Shown piece after piece: positions 7,097 through 7,178 of a DNA stretch of 7,178 nt. Made by a program: the position numbers and the translations under genes. Position 1 is the stretch's first letter. Each line of letters begins with the position of its first letter. The notes under the pieces were generated by a model, which did no database searches, was not told the DNA's origin, and saw nothing but the letters and a program-made list of their open reading frames with translations. Source of the DNA: an uncultured Ruminococcus sp. (GTDB lineage Bacteria; Bacillota_A; Clostridia; Oscillospirales; Acutalibacteraceae); NCBI GenBank assembly GCA_902773395.1, contig CACYEJ010000300.1:1-7178 (forward strand), read 5' to 3'.

Positions 7097-7178
7097 AAAG
7101 TTTTGATCAAACTTTTTCAAAGGCGCCCCGAAGGAAGTGCCCTTGGGGTATTTGCGGGTGACGGAACACCCCAAGAAG
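7097..7178. repeat. Dispersed structured repeat, copy A (runs off the window)
   Basis: It begins with a near-palindrome, AAAGTTTTGATCAAACTTT (7097-7115). A hairpin of CCCCGAAGG with CCTTGGGG (7126-7148, one bulge) follows, then GGGTG/CACCC (7156-7160 and 7167-7171). The core aligns to 4949-4997. The GATC-centred palindrome plus GC-rich hairpins in AT-rich intergenic DNA is typical of an interspersed non-coding repeat. No protein-coding potential is seen. The right end is outside the window. Confidence 0.6.

Noticed and set aside
7097..7178. Short minus-strand open reading through repeat copy A, ending at TGA near 7107
   Set aside because: The frame follows hairpin arms and is not kept in copy B, which has an indel and many changes, so it is not evidence of a protein.
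4949..7178. CRISPR array
   Set aside because: Only two diverged copies more than 2 kb apart exist; there is no regular spacing and no cas gene.

Overview
The window looks like a chromosomal segment of a low-GC Gram-positive bacterium, most likely gut-type Clostridia (Oscillospiraceae/Ruminococcus-like). This rests on AT-rich intergenic DNA, strong GGAGG-type ribosome sites, a TTG start, compact sigma-A promoters and the style of the glyA and rarA proteins. The taxonomic call is an inference.

Layout, left to right. (1) The left edge (1-131) may hold the tail of an unseen gene. (2) A plus-strand SMI1/KNR4 (SUKH) family gene follows (132-803), a family often acting as toxin immunity proteins. 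(3) A convergent gap (804-981) carries nested inverted repeats and the terminator of the minus-strand genes. (4) Everything else is on the minus strand. In transcription order from the right this is glyA (serine hydroxymethyltransferase, 6896-5643), a broken small membrane protein gene (5460-5028), rarA (AAA+ replication-associated ATPase, 4907-3639), a polytopic membrane protein with a C-terminal lipase-type alpha/beta hydrolase domain (3485-2157), and a family 3 membrane acyltransferase (2118-982).

Transcription units. glyA has its own promoter and ends in a strong hairpin. rarA appears separate. The hydrolase has a near-consensus promoter at 3556-3584. It is followed after 38 bases by the acyltransferase, so the two probably form one operon ending at the terminator near 940-974. 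Both are integral membrane proteins handling acyl groups, which suggests, but does not prove, a joint role in envelope lipid or glycan modification.

The most notable points are a two-frameshift, DUF3592-like gene in an apparently empty stretch, and a pair of diverged dispersed repeats upstream of rarA and of glyA. Two start codons (hydrolase and rarA) also differ from the longest open frame. No clear new multi-gene system is visible. The SUKH gene at the left edge is the best hint of an accessory module continuing outside the window.
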